Shown here in pieces: positions 30,179-39,656 of a stretch of 64,000 nt of DNA (the first letter of the stretch is position 1; each line of letters begins with the position of its first letter). A program made the translations under genes and the position numbers. The stretch comes from Alcaligenes faecalis (GTDB lineage Bacteria; Pseudomonadota; Gammaproteobacteria; Burkholderiales; Burkholderiaceae_B): NCBI RefSeq assembly GCF_041521385.1, contig NZ_CP168006.1, positions 3,597,590 to 3,661,589 on the forward strand, in the 5' to 3' direction. The notes under the pieces were generated by a model. It saw only the letters and a program-made list of their open reading frames with translations. It was not told the DNA's origin and ran no database searches.

Positions 30179-33100
30179 ATGGCGAGCACAACCTTGGGGA
30201 TCAAAGTCGATATAGAGCTGCGCGAACGTTTACGGCGTGCGGCTGATCAGTTGCAGTGCACTCCACATTGGCTGCACAAGCAGGCTTTGCTGTCCTATAT
30301 CGAAGGCATCGAGCGAGGTGTACTGCCTGGCGAATTGGCTCTGCTTGGCGGGGGCGATTCCGAAGCCGCCGAAGAAGGTGTCGTGCTGCCTGCTATTGCG
30401 TTTTACGGCTTCGCCCAAGATGTGCAGCCGCAAAGCGTGTTGCGTGCTGCCATTACTGCTGCTTATCGTCGTCCAGAAACCGATTGTTTGCCTTTGCTGC
30501 TGAGCGCAGCGCGTTTTTCCCAAAGTGCGCGTGCCCAGGAATTGGCCGCTCGTTTGGTCAAAGCGCTACGCGCCAAGCGCCGGGGCGGTGGGGTAGAAGG
30601 TCTGATCCAGGAGTTCTCCCTGTCCAGCCAGGAAGGTGTGGCCTTGATGTGTCTGGCCGAAGCTTTGCTGCGTATCCCTGACCGCGCGACACGCGATGCC
30701 TTGATTCGTGACAAGATCAGCCACGGCGACTGGCGTGCACATATGGGCGAGTCTCCTTCCTTGTTTGTGAATGCCGCCACCTGGGGCTTGATGCTGACGG
30801 GGCGCTTGGTGAGCGTCAATAGCGAAAAGAATTTGTCCTCCGCCTTGACCCGCCTGATCGGCAAGGGCGGCGAGCCCTTGATCCGCAAGGGTGTGGACGT
30901 CGCCATGCGCATGATGGGTGAGCAGTTCGTCACCGGGCAAACCATTGCCTCGGCACTGGCCAATAGCCGCAAATTTGAAGAGCAGGGCTTCCGTTATTCC
31001 TACGATATGTTGGGCGAGGCCGCCACGACAGCGGAAGACGCGCAGCGTTACTACCAGGCATACGAACAAGCTATCCACGCGATTGGTCGTGCCAGCCAGG
31101 GGCGGGGGATTTACGAAGGCCCTGGCATTTCCATCAAGCTGTCTGCACTGCACCCGCGCTACAGCCGCTCACAGCGTGATCGCGTTATGCGCGAGCTCTT
31201 TCCGCGCTTGTTGTCCCTGGCGCAACTGGCCCATCACTACGATGTGGGTCTGAACATTGACGCCGAAGAAGCGGACCGTCTGGAAGTGTCCTTGGACTTG
31301 CTGGACAAGCTGTGCTTTGACCCGTCTTTGGCAGGCTGGAACGGCATTGGTTTTGTGGTGCAGGCGTATCAAAAGCGTGCCCCCTTTGTGATTGACTACC
31401 TGATTGATCTGGCCCGCCGCAGCGGTCACCGCCTGATGTTGCGTCTGGTGAAAGGCGCGTACTGGGACTCGGAAATCAAACGTGCCCAAGTCGATGGCCT
31501 GGAAGACTACCCCGTCTATACCCGCAAGGTTCATACCGACGTGTCCTACCTGGCTTGCGCTCGCAAGCTCTTGCAGGCTCCCGAAGCCGTGTACCCGCAG
31601 TTTGCGACGCACAATGCCCAAACTTTGGCCGCCATTTATGTGATGGCCGGTCAGAACTATTACACCGGTCAATATGAGTTCCAGTGTCTGCACGGCATGG
31701 GCGAGGACCTGTACGACGAAGTGGTCGGCCCAAGCAAAGACGGCAAACTGAACCGTCCTTGCCGTATCTATGCACCTGTCGGTTCTCACGAAACCTTGCT
31801 GGCTTATCTGGTGCGCCGTTTGCTGGAAAACGGTGCCAATACCTCCTTCGTGAATCAGATTGGTGATGCTGATGTGAACATGGAACAATTGATTGCCGAC
31901 CCCGTGGCTCAGGCCTTGAGCCTGCAACCCGTGGGGCGTCCGCATGACAAGATTCCACTGCCGCGCCAATTGTATTGGGATGCCGAGCAGCGCATGAACT
32001 CGGCTGGTCTGGACTTAAGCAACGAGCATCGCTTGGGCTCCTTGGCCGCCACCTTGATGCAAACCGCCGCTTTGCCACGTCAGGCTCAGCCTATCCTGGG
32101 TCAGGGCAATCCGGTCTGGGATGAGTCCAAGGCCACCATTGTTCGTAATCCGGCCAATCACCAGGACGTGGTGGGACAGGTCATGGTTGCTACGGCGCAG
32201 GATGTGGAGCAGGCCCTGGAAGCCGCCAGCCACTATGCGCCTATCTGGCAGGCTACGCCGGTACAAGAGCGTGCCGCTGCCTTGCACCAAGCCGCCCAAT
32301 TGCTGGAAGACAATATGCAGGACTTGATGGGCCTGCTGGTGCGTGAGGCCGGCAAGTCCTACGCGAATGCCATTGCTGAGGTGCGTGAAGCCGTGGACTT
32401 CCTGCGCTATTACGCCGGACAAGTCTTGCGCGATTTTGATAATGATGAGTACCGTCCTGTGGGCGTGGTGCTGTGCATCAGTCCCTGGAACTTCCCTTTG
32501 GCTATTTTCCTGGGTCAGGTATCGGCCGCGTTGGCTGCGGGTAACGTTGTTCTGGCCAAGCCCGCTGAGCAAACCTGCCTGATTGCGGCGGCGGCTGTTG
32601 AGTTGCTACATAAAGCCGGCATTGCTCCCGGAGCCTTGCAGCTCCTGCCCGGCGATGGCCCGTCTGTGGGTGCGCCTTTGGCGGCCAGTGAAAAGGTCAA
32701 TGCCGTTATGTTTACCGGCTCGACCGCCGTTGCCATGGGCTTGAATCGTCAATTGGCCACACGTTTGACGGCTGACGGCCAGGCCGTGCCGCTGATTGCC
32801 GAAACCGGCGGCTTGAACGCTATGGTGGTCGACAGTTCGGCCTTGCCTGAGCAGGTGGTGTTTGATGTCTTGAACTCGGCCTTTGACTCGGCTGGTCAGC
32901 GTTGTTCTGCCTTGCGATTGCTATGCATTCAGGAGGATGTGGCCGAGCGTGTGCTAACCATGCTGAACGGTGCCATGCAGGAGCTGAGCGTGGGCAATCC
33001 AGATTTGCTCAGCACCGATGTCGGTCCAGTGATTGATGAAGAAGCTCGCTCCGGTATCGAAGAACACATCAGCGCCATGCGCGAGGCAGGTTTTCGCATC

Positions 33101-33952
33101 ACTCAAAGTGAGCAAAGTCGTAGCCTGACAGGAACGTTTGTCTTGCCGACCATTATCGAGATTGAGCAGGTCAAGGATCTGGAACGCGAAATTTTCGGTC
33201 CCGTATTGCATGTCATACGCTTCAAACGTAGCGAACTGGACAGCCTGATCAATCAGATCAACGAACGTGGCTACGGCCTGACCTTTGGCGTTCACACCCG
33301 TCTGGACGAAACTGTTGAGCGTGTCGTTTCGCGCATTCACGCCGGTAACGTCTATGTGAACCGCAATATGGTGGGCGCGGTGGTAGGCGTACAACCTTTT
33401 GGTGGCGAAGGCTTGTCGGGTACGGGCCCCAAAGCGGGCGGCCCCTTGTACCTGCGTCGACTGCTGAGTCGTTGTCCGCAGAATCTGCCCTTGCAAACTT
33501 GGCAGGAGCAGGGCGTGGTTTTGCCCGGCCCGACGGGTGAATCCAATACGTATCAACTGCAGCCACGCGGGCGTGTTCTGTGCATGCCCGTCAGCGTTCA
33601 TGGCTGGCGCGCCCAGCGTGACGCCTGCGCGCAAAGCGGCAATCAGGCCATCTTGCTGGACCGTTTGGGTTTGGGTAACTGGCAGGATGCCCCTGCCGAG
33701 CAAATCACCCTGTCTGATTTAGGTGGGGCAGAATATGATGCTGTTTTGTTTGAAGGTGACAGCGATGAACTCCGGCACGTGCTGGGCCAGGTGGCTGAAC
33801 GCCGCGGCCCCATTGTTGGGGTTCAGGGGCTGTTGACACAGGAATTGGAGGAGGGCGCGGTGTACGTGATCGAGCGTTTGCTGCGTGAAGTCTCAGTTAG
33901 TACCAATACAGCGGCAGCTGGGGGCAATGCCAGTTTGATGATGGTTGGTTGA
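30179..33952 (+). CDS. putA: PutA, trifunctional proline utilisation protein
   Basis: PutA oxidises proline to glutamate in two steps and represses its own gene. Domains in order in 1257 residues: ribbon-helix-helix DNA-binding domain (1 to about 48: TTLGIKVDIELRERLRRAAD), proline dehydrogenase barrel (about 190-520, with EGPGISIKLSALHPRY and RLVKGAYWDSEIKRAQ), then the delta-1-pyrroline-5-carboxylate dehydrogenase (about 600-1100, with SPWNFPLAIF, ETGGLNAMVVD and the catalytic Cys in GQRCSALRLL, about 908), and a C-terminal conserved domain. Length is slightly below the 1320 of E. coli. No putP permease is adjacent. Confidence 0.96.
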   Translation: MASTTLGIKVDIELRERLRRAADQLQCTPHWLHKQALLSYIEGIERGVLPGELALLGGGDSEAAEEGVVLPAIAFYGFAQDVQPQSVLRAAITAAYRRPETDCLPLLLSAARFSQSARAQELAARLVKALRAKRRGGGVEGLIQEFSLSSQEGVALMCLAEALLRIPDRATRDALIRDKISHGDWRAHMGESPSLFVNAATWGLMLTGRLVSVNSEKNLSSALTRLIGKGGEPLIRKGVDVAMRMMGEQFVTGQTIASALANSRKFEEQGFRYSYDMLGEAATTAEDAQRYYQAYEQAIHAIGRASQGRGIYEGPGISIKLSALHPRYSRSQRDRVMRELFPRLLSLAQLAHHYDVGLNIDAEEADRLEVSLDLLDKLCFDPSLAGWNGIGFVVQAYQKRAPFVIDYLIDLARRSGHRLMLRLVKGAYWDSEIKRAQVDGLEDYPVYTRKVHTDVSYLACARKLLQAPEAVYPQFATHNAQTLAAIYVMAGQNYYTGQYEFQCLHGMGEDLYDEVVGPSKDGKLNRPCRIYAPVGSHETLLAYLVRRLLENGANTSFVNQIGDADVNMEQLIADPVAQALSLQPVGRPHDKIPLPRQLYWDAEQRMNSAGLDLSNEHRLGSLAATLMQTAALPRQAQPILGQGNPVWDESKATIVRNPANHQDVVGQVMVATAQDVEQALEAASHYAPIWQATPVQERAAALHQAAQLLEDNMQDLMGLLVREAGKSYANAIAEVREAVDFLRYYAGQVLRDFDNDEYRPVGVVLCISPWNFPLAIFLGQVSAALAAGNVVLAKPAEQTCLIAAAAVELLHKAGIAPGALQLLPGDGPSVGAPLAASEKVNAVMFTGSTAVAMGLNRQLATRLTADGQAVPLIAETGGLNAMVVDSSALPEQVVFDVLNSAFDSAGQRCSALRLLCIQEDVAERVLTMLNGAMQELSVGNPDLLSTDVGPVIDEEARSGIEEHISAMREAGFRITQSEQSRSLTGTFVLPTIIEIEQVKDLEREIFGPVLHVIRFKRSELDSLINQINERGYGLTFGVHTRLDETVERVVSRIHAGNVYVNRNMVGAVVGVQPFGGEGLSGTGPKAGGPLYLRRLLSRCPQNLPLQTWQEQGVVLPGPTGESNTYQLQPRGRVLCMPVSVHGWRAQRDACAQSGNQAILLDRLGLGNWQDAPAEQITLSDLGGAEYDAVLFEGDSDELRHVLGQVAERRGPIVGVQGLLTQELEEGAVYVIERLLREVSVSTNTAAAGGNASLMMVG

Positions 33953-34081
33953 TCTTGGCGGGTACCCATTGTTATGCATACGTTTGGTCGCACATTTCAC
34001 CTGGAGCGGCGGCCCGGCGTCCATTTTCGCGGCACGGGCCGGCTTGTAGCGCGGCTATATTAAAAAACGAAGGAGAACACT

Positions 34082-35239
34082 ATGCAGTCCATCACGACGT
34101 TTAAATTGGCCTTGGTTTCGACAGCGGTTTTCGGTGCATTGGCGGCCAGCCCCGCCTTGGCCGCTGACAAGGTTATCAAGCTGGGTTTTGCGGCTCCCCT
34201 GACCGGCCCGCAAGCTCACTACGGTGAAGATATGCGCAACGGTCTGGTGCTGGCACTGGAAGAGGCTAACGCCCAGAAGATTGAGATTGATGGTGAGACC
34301 GCTCGTTTCGAGCTGGTGGCCAAGGATGATCAGGCTGACCCGCGTACCGCTGTTCAGGTAGCTCAGCAAATTGTGGATGATGAGGTCGATGGCGTGTTGG
34401 GCCATTTCAACTCGGGTACCACCATTCCTGCCTCGCGTGTCTACAACGATGCGGGTATCCCCCAGATCGCCATGGCAACCTCGCCTGAGTACACCCAGCA
34501 AGGTTACGACAACACCTTCCGCATGATGACCAGCGACACCCAGCAAGGTGCGGCAGTGGGTCAGTTCATTGTCAAGGATCTGGCGGCCAAGAAAGTGGCT
34601 CTGATCGATGACCGTACCGCCTATGGCCAAGGTCTGACAGACCAGGTTGCCCGTGCGGTAGAAAAAGCCGGTGGCCAGATCGTCGCCCGTGAATACACCA
34701 CGGACAAAGCCAACGATTTCACCTCCATTCTGACCAACATCAAGTCCAAGGCACCCGATGCCATCTTCTTTGGTGGTCTGGACGCGCAGTCCGGCCCGAT
34801 GAAGCGTCAGATGCAGACGCTGGACATCCAGGCACCACTGGTTTCGGGAGAAATGACCCGCAGCGACACCTTCTTGCGCTTGGCTGGCAATGCCGCCAAC
34901 GGTACCTATGCGTCCCTGGCTGGTGTGCCGCTATCTACCATGGCCGCTGGTGAAAAGTTCGCCAAGGACTATCAAGTCCGTTTCAAGGTTGACCCCGGTG
35001 TTTACGCTCCGTACGCCTACGACGGTGCCTGGAACATGATCACTGCCATGAAAGAAGCAGGCTCTTCCAAAGCGGAAGACTACCTGCCTAAGCTGGCTGC
35101 CTTGAAACGCAACGGCGCTACCAGCAGCAATATTGCCTACGACCAGAACGGCGACCTGAAAGAAATCGCCGTCACTATCTACGAAGTGAAAGATGGCAAA
35201 TGGACGATGGTAAAAACCATGGTCAGCCAGGCTAACTAA
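34082..35239 (+). CDS. livK: Branched-chain amino acid ABC transporter, periplasmic binding protein
   Basis: The 385-residue protein has a clear signal peptide (about 1-28, ending SPALAADK) and the type I periplasmic binding fold of the Leu/Ile/Val family: KLGFAAPLTGPQAHYGEDMRNG, VLGHFNSGTTIPASRVY and FFGGLDAQSGPMKRQ. It captures leucine, isoleucine or valine (or related amino acids) for the LivHMGF permease. ATG 34082 follows GAAGGAGAACACT, a strong ribosome site. A hairpin lies between it and livH, consistent with higher expression of the binding protein than of the permease. Confidence 0.93.
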   Translation: MQSITTFKLALVSTAVFGALAASPALAADKVIKLGFAAPLTGPQAHYGEDMRNGLVLALEEANAQKIEIDGETARFELVAKDDQADPRTAVQVAQQIVDDEVDGVLGHFNSGTTIPASRVYNDAGIPQIAMATSPEYTQQGYDNTFRMMTSDTQQGAAVGQFIVKDLAAKKVALIDDRTAYGQGLTDQVARAVEKAGGQIVAREYTTDKANDFTSILTNIKSKAPDAIFFGGLDAQSGPMKRQMQTLDIQAPLVSGEMTRSDTFLRLAGNAANGTYASLAGVPLSTMAAGEKFAKDYQVRFKVDPGVYAPYAYDGAWNMITAMKEAGSSKAEDYLPKLAALKRNGATSSNIAYDQNGDLKEIAVTIYEVKDGKWTMVKTMVSQAN

Positions 35240-35260
35240 GCGCGTTTGATCCTGCAGTTT

Positions 35261-35282
35261 GAGCCCTTCGGGGCTCATCTTT
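35261..35282 (+). terminator. Hairpin between livK and livH
   Basis: GAGCCC-TTCG-GGGCTC (35261-35276) is a stable UUCG tetraloop hairpin followed by the short T-containing stretch ATCTTTA. It probably acts as a partial terminator or 3'-end stabiliser of the livK message. Confidence 0.6.
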
Positions 35283-35367
35283 ACCGTGGCCTGTGTTTGG
35301 CAGGCTCACGCTCTCTGTTCTGTCGCCCTGCGCCAGGGCAGGGAGCAATGACCACGAGTCCCAATCT

Positions 35368-36300
35368 ATGGAAATCCTGATACAACAACTCATAAATGGC
35401 CTGACCGTGGGCAGTGTCTACGCGCTGGTGGCGCTGGGCTACACCATGGTGTACGGAATTATTGGCCTGATTAATTTTGCGCATGGTGATGTCGTCATGG
35501 TTGGGGCGATGTTGGCTACGACAGTGGTGTTGTCGCTGGTCGGTGCGGACCCGGCAGGCTTGTCCGCCTGGTTGATGGTGGGGCTGGCCCTCTTGGCCGC
35601 TATCCCGGTTTGCATGGGCATAGGCTGGACCGCCGAGCGTTATGCCTATCGTCCCTTGCGACGTGCTCCCCGTCTGGCGGCACTGATCACGGCTATCGGT
35701 GTGTCTTTCATTGTGCAGAATCTGGCTATGATGATCTGGGGGCGTAACTACCTGAGCTTCCCGCACATTATTGAGCCCATGGTGTTCCAGTTGGGCGAAG
35801 CACGCATCAGCTTGCTGCAAATTCTGATTATTGTCGGTGCCGCTGCGATCATGTCTGGCCTGATGGTGCTGGTGCACCGCACCCGTCTGGGTACGGCCAT
35901 GCGTGCTACCGCCCAGAACCGGGAAGTGGCCGGCCTGATGGGGGTGAACATCAATACGGTGATCTCCGCTGCCTTTGTGATTGGCTCGGCCTTGGCGGCT
36001 GTTGCAGGCGTCATGATCGTGACCTACTACGGTGTTGCCCAATACACGATGGGCTTCATGCTGGGCCTGAAAGCTTTTACCGCCGCTGTTTTGGGTGGCA
36101 TTGGTAATTTGGGTGGCGCCATGCTGGGTGGCTTGCTGCTGGGCTTGATCGAAGCTCTGGGCGCAGGCTACATCGGTGACCTGACCAATGGGGTCTTTGG
36201 CAGTAACTATCAGGATGTGTTCTCTTTTATCGTGCTGATCTTGGTGCTGATTTTCCGTCCCTCGGGCCTGTTGGGTGAACGTGTGGGAGATCGCGCATGA
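35368..36300 (+). CDS. livH: Branched-chain amino acid ABC transporter permease LivH
   Basis: The 310-residue integral membrane protein begins MEILIQQLINGLTVGSVYALVALG and contains about eight helices with YGIIGLINFAHGDV and the permease motif GLKAFTAAVLGGIGNLGGAMLGG. It forms one half of the transmembrane channel with LivM. ATG 35368 is selected because the upstream extension to 35293 lies in the livK-livH spacer and is not hydrophobic. Its stop overlaps livM by 4 nt (ATGA). Confidence 0.95.
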   Translation: MEILIQQLINGLTVGSVYALVALGYTMVYGIIGLINFAHGDVVMVGAMLATTVVLSLVGADPAGLSAWLMVGLALLAAIPVCMGIGWTAERYAYRPLRRAPRLAALITAIGVSFIVQNLAMMIWGRNYLSFPHIIEPMVFQLGEARISLLQILIIVGAAAIMSGLMVLVHRTRLGTAMRATAQNREVAGLMGVNINTVISAAFVIGSALAAVAGVMIVTYYGVAQYTMGFMLGLKAFTAAVLGGIGNLGGAMLGGLLLGLIEALGAGYIGDLTNGVFGSNYQDVFSFIVLILVLIFRPSGLLGERVGDRA

Positions 36301-37403
36301 GTTTGAATCAAACATTAAGTGGCGCTGGCTCCAAACAGCGTCCCGCAACACCGGCTAAAGTCTGGGTCGGTGCGCTTCTTATCGGTGTGGTGCTGGCCAT
36401 TCTGCCTTTTGTTTTGGGGATGGCCGGTCAAAGCTGGGTCCGCACACTGAACTTTGCCTTGCTGTATGTGATGCTGGCCCTGGGCCTGAACATTGTGGTG
36501 GGCTTTGCCGGTTTGCTGGATCTGGGCTATATCGCCTTCTATGCCGTTGGGGCCTATGTCTGGGCCATGTTGGCCTCGCCACATTTTGGTCTGCATTTGC
36601 CGTTCTGGATGGTGCTGCCAGCCGGTATCGCCTTGGCGGCGGTCTTCGGTGTGCTACTGGGTTTTCCGGTGCTGCGCTTGCGAGGCGACTATCTGGCCAT
36701 TGTGACGCTGGGTTTCGGTGAGATTATCCGCATCTTCATGAACAACCTGGATGCGCCCGTCAATATCACCAACGGCCCGCAAGGGATCAACCGGATCGAT
36801 ACCTTCAAGATTGGTGACTTTATTTTCGGCAAGGCAGAAACCCTGTTTGGCATACGGATTACCGGGCCAGAGAAATACTATTACTTGCTCCTGCTGATCA
36901 CGCTGTTGATTGTATTCATCTGCGTGCGCCTGCAGCACTCCCGTATTGGCCGTGCCTGGGAGGCCATTCGTGAAGACGAAATCGCTGCCAAGGCCATGGG
37001 CATCAATACCCGTAACGTCAAACTGCTGGCCTTTGCCATGGGTGCGACGTTTGGTGGCGTGGCAGGGGGCTTGTTTGCTTCCATGCAAGGCTTCGTTAGC
37101 CCAGAGAGCTTTAGCCTGACCGAGTCCATTTCCGTGCTGTGCATGGTGGTGCTGGGTGGTATGGGCCATATCCCTGGTGTGATTGTGGGTGCTTTGCTGC
37201 TTTCCGTATTTCCCGAACTGTTGCGTTCCGTCGTAGTGCCCTTGCAGCAAAGCGTGTTTGGCGACGTGATTCTGGATCCGGACGGCATCCGTATGCTGTT
37301 GTTTGGCTTTGCCCTGGTACTGGTCATGATCTATCGCCCTGAAGGCCTGTGGCCCTCGGCCGTGCGCCGTCGTGAACGCAAAATGAAGCAGGTGCAAGCA
37401 TGA
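36297..37403 (+). CDS. livM: Branched-chain amino acid ABC transporter permease LivM
   Basis: The 368-residue membrane protein has about ten helices and family motifs LNIVVGFAGLLDLGYIAFYAVGAY, LRLRGDYLAIVTLGFGEI, NGPQGI and the LivM-type loop AIREDEIAAKAMGIN followed by CMVVLGGMGHIPG. It pairs with LivH. Coupled starts and stops join it to livH (4-nt overlap) and livG (4-nt overlap). An N-terminal extension of about 35 residues before the first helix is not unusual for the family. Confidence 0.95.
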   Translation: MSLNQTLSGAGSKQRPATPAKVWVGALLIGVVLAILPFVLGMAGQSWVRTLNFALLYVMLALGLNIVVGFAGLLDLGYIAFYAVGAYVWAMLASPHFGLHLPFWMVLPAGIALAAVFGVLLGFPVLRLRGDYLAIVTLGFGEIIRIFMNNLDAPVNITNGPQGINRIDTFKIGDFIFGKAETLFGIRITGPEKYYYLLLLITLLIVFICVRLQHSRIGRAWEAIREDEIAAKAMGINTRNVKLLAFAMGATFGGVAGGLFASMQGFVSPESFSLTESISVLCMVVLGGMGHIPGVIVGALLLSVFPELLRSVVVPLQQSVFGDVILDPDGIRMLLFGFALVLVMIYRPEGLWPSAVRRRERKMKQVQA

Positions 37404-38236
37404 GTCTGACCATGAACCAACACGTAAAAGACGGCGAGGTGCTGTTGCAGGCAGAAGGCTTGTCCAAACGCTTTGGCGGTTTGCAGGCCTTGTCCGACGT
37501 CAGCTTCAGCATTCGCAAGGGCGATATCTACGGTCTGATCGGCCCGAACGGCGCGGGTAAAACCACGCTGTTTAACGTAATGACGGGCTTGTATATCCCC
37601 GAGTCCGGTCGCTGCACCTTTGCCGGTCGCAACCTGACCGATTGCAAACCCCATCAAATCGCTGAATCCGGTTTTGCGCGTACCTTCCAGAACATCCGCT
37701 TGTTCGGCAGCCTGTCAGCCCTGGAAAACGTCATGATTGGCCGCCACGTCCGCACCCGTGCGGGCGTGTTGGGGGCGGTGCTGCGTAACCGCGCTACCCG
37801 TCAGGAAGAAGAGCAGATTGAAGCCCGTGCTTACGAGCTGCTGGAGTACGTCGGTATCGCCCAGCACGCCAACGAGATTGCGCGCTCCTTGTCCTACGGC
37901 GACCAACGTCGCCTGGAAATTGCCCGTGCATTGGCAACCGATCCTATGCTGCTGGCACTGGACGAACCCGCTGCTGGCATGAACCCGTCCGAGACCGTCG
38001 TCCTGCGCCAATTGATTGAAAAAATCCGTAGTGACGGCATTACCGTCTTGCTGATTGAACACGATATGAAGCTGGTCATGGGCCTGTGTGATCGAGTTCT
38101 GGTGCTGGAGTACGGCAAAGTGCTGGCCGAAGGCAAACCTGCCGAAGTCCAACATAACCCACGCGTAATTGAAGCCTATCTGGGTGCAGGTGCCGCCAAA
38201 GAGCTGGGTGTTAACGTTGAAGAGGAAAAGGCATGA
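37400..38236 (+). CDS. livG: Branched-chain amino acid ABC transporter ATPase LivG
   Basis: The 278-residue ATPase has Walker [13 protein letters not shown] (about 48-59), the Q-loop region [10 protein letters not shown], the ABC signature [16 protein letters not shown] and Walker [16 protein letters not shown], then IEHDM with the switch His. The long insert [16 protein letters not shown] and the GMNPSE element are typical of LivG. ATG 37400 overlaps livM; ATG 37412 is an alternative start. It overlaps livF by 4 nt. Confidence 0.95.
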   Translation: MSLTMNQHVKDGEVLLQAEGLSKRFGGLQALSDVSFSIRKGDIYGLIGPNGAGKTTLFNVMTGLYIPESGRCTFAGRNLTDCKPHQIAESGFARTFQNIRLFGSLSALENVMIGRHVRTRAGVLGAVLRNRATRQEEEQIEARAYELLEYVGIAQHANEIARSLSYGDQRRLEIARALATDPMLLALDEPAAGMNPSETVVLRQLIEKIRSDGITVLLIEHDMKLVMGLCDRVLVLEYGKVLAEGKPAEVQHNPRVIEAYLGAGAAKELGVNVEEEKA

Positions 38237-38970
38237 GCACAGAACCGTTGATGTTGGATATTCGGGGTCTGGATGTGGCTTATGGCGGCATCCGGGCGGT
38301 ACGTGGCTTGGATTTACGAGTGGGCAAAGGAGAGCTGGTCTGCCTGATCGGAGCGAACGGCGCCGGTAAAAGCACCACGCTGAGAGCTATCACAGGCCTG
38401 GTGCCTGCGGCTGCGGGTCAGATCGAACATCAAGGCGAGAGCATCATTGGCCTGCCATCGCACCAACTGGTGCGCCGTGGCGTGGTTATGGTGCCGGAAG
38501 GGCGGGGGATTTTTCCGCAACTGACGATCGAAGAAAACTTGGCCATGGGGGCGTATACCCGCAAGGACCACCACGAAGTGCGCCAGGATATCGACCGTAT
38601 CTATACCTTGTTCCCGCGTCTGGCGGAGCGTAAAAAACAATCGGCAGGGACCTTATCCGGTGGGGAGCAACAGATGGTGGCAATGGGACGGGCCATGATT
38701 TCCCGGCCTTCATTGCTGCTGCTGGATGAGCCTTCAATGGGTCTGGCTCCCATCATGGTCGAACGGATTTTTGAATTGATCCAGACGATTGCCAAAGAAG
38801 GCGTGACGATCTTGCTGATCGAGCAGAATGCGCGACTGGCTTTAGAACTGGGGGATCGAGGCTATGTGATGGAATCAGGCCAGATTATCCTGGAAGGCCC
38901 GGCTGCGCAGTTGCTGCATGACCCGAAGGTGAGAGCGGCATATCTGGGGGAAGAGGATTTTGCTGCTTAG
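38233..38970 (+). CDS. livF: Branched-chain amino acid ABC transporter ATPase LivF
   Basis: The 245-residue ATPase has Walker A GANGAGKSTTLR (about 39-50), the LivF-specific VPEGRGIFPQLTIEENL, the ABC signature LSGGEQQMVAMGRAM, and Walker B LLLDEPSMGLAPIMVE, with IEQNAR in the switch region. It is the last gene of the livKHMGF operon and is followed by a very strong terminator. Motifs are all intact. Confidence 0.95.
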   Translation: MSTEPLMLDIRGLDVAYGGIRAVRGLDLRVGKGELVCLIGANGAGKSTTLRAITGLVPAAAGQIEHQGESIIGLPSHQLVRRGVVMVPEGRGIFPQLTIEENLAMGAYTRKDHHEVRQDIDRIYTLFPRLAERKKQSAGTLSGGEQQMVAMGRAMISRPSLLLLDEPSMGLAPIMVERIFELIQTIAKEGVTILLIEQNARLALELGDRGYVMESGQIILEGPAAQLLHDPKVRAAYLGEEDFAA

Positions 38971-38990
38971 GTAGGATTCAGGTTTGGAGG

Positions 38991-39028
38991 AAAAGCCAAT
39001 CAGCCCAAAGCCGATTGGCTTTTTTTTG
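38991..39028 (+). terminator. Intrinsic terminator of the liv operon
   Basis: An 11-bp perfect stem AAAAGCCAATC / GATTGGCTTTT (38991-39001 and 39013-39023) is followed by more T. It marks the left edge of the accessory block. Confidence 0.92.
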
Positions 39029-39347
39029 TGCTAAGTCTTATAAGTAGCGCAGATTGACGTATAGGTGTCTGTTTTCGACCCGAAGTGGCCGGAAACGGAC
39101 GGTGGTCCCGATAAATAAATCAGCCTCCTCTTCACTTATGTCCTATTCCGAGCTCGGCATCGACGAGCACGCCACCATTCAATTTGAACCTTGTCGTTGG
39201 CTTGTTCATGCAGATGTATGGCGGGCTCTACCCTTAAAAATGCTGGCGCCCGCACATCAATACATGTACTCTACACACTAAAAGGTTTATTTAGCACATG
39301 GCTTAATGTGTGAGATGATTCAGCTATGGATAAGCGAGGTGTTGGGA
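39029..39347. other. Gene-poor left flank of the restriction-modification island
   Basis: This stretch between the liv terminator and the XRE start holds only weak open frames (for example 39054-39281) with no recognisable protein features. It should contain the promoter of the XRE-methyltransferase unit. No integrase, tRNA or direct repeat marking an attachment site was found. Confidence 0.5.
39295..39310. promoter_or_regulatory. Palindromic candidate operator upstream of the XRE gene
   Basis: CACAT and ATGTG face each other across a 6-nt spacer about 38 nt before the XRE start, extended outward by imperfect ACACA/TGTGT similarity (39272-39277 and 39307-39312). Small XRE proteins of restriction systems often bind such sites. 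The assignment rests on position and symmetry only. Confidence 0.35.
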
Positions 39348-39656
39348 ATGACCTACGAAGAATTCCGAAGGCAGCTTGGGAAGGCTGGGATCACGGTAAA
39401 GGGATTTGCGCGTTTGCTTAAGCAGAATCCCAATTCCGTTACTAATCACGCTGTTACTGGTGAGGTCCCTGCGCATATTGCAATCATTTCGGCACTACTC
39501 GCTGAGCTGGCTGAGCATGGGGTCGATTATTCCGCGGTGCTGAACCGCATTGATTATAACGCCAGTAAGTCACGCGGATTGAAAGCGAAGAACGCTGCTA
39601 GTTTGAATCGAAACCTCGGGTCACCAGCTACAGACGACCATCAAGGGCATAGTTAA
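39348..39656 (+). CDS. XRE-family helix-turn-helix protein, putative controller of the R-M system
   Basis: The 102-residue protein has a helix-turn-helix core in residues about 5-45 (FRRQLGKAGITVKGFARLL, then NPNSVTNHAVTGEVPAH) and a polar, Lys/Arg-rich tail. ATG 39348 has GAGG at 8 nt; the frame opens earlier at 39306 but the upstream codons look unlike the family. The stop overlaps the methyltransferase start by 1 nt (TAATG), so the two are translationally coupled. Small XRE genes of this kind often accompany Eco57I-class methylases and are thought to time nuclease and methylase expression; that role here is inference. Confidence 0.8.
   Translation: MTYEEFRRQLGKAGITVKGFARLLKQNPNSVTNHAVTGEVPAHIAIISALLAELAEHGVDYSAVLNRIDYNASKSRGLKAKNAASLNRNLGSPATDDHQGHS

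Noticed and set aside
39054..39281. A 75-codon ORF in the left flank of the island
   Set aside because: No ribosome site, no recognisable motif and poor coding character; probably chance.
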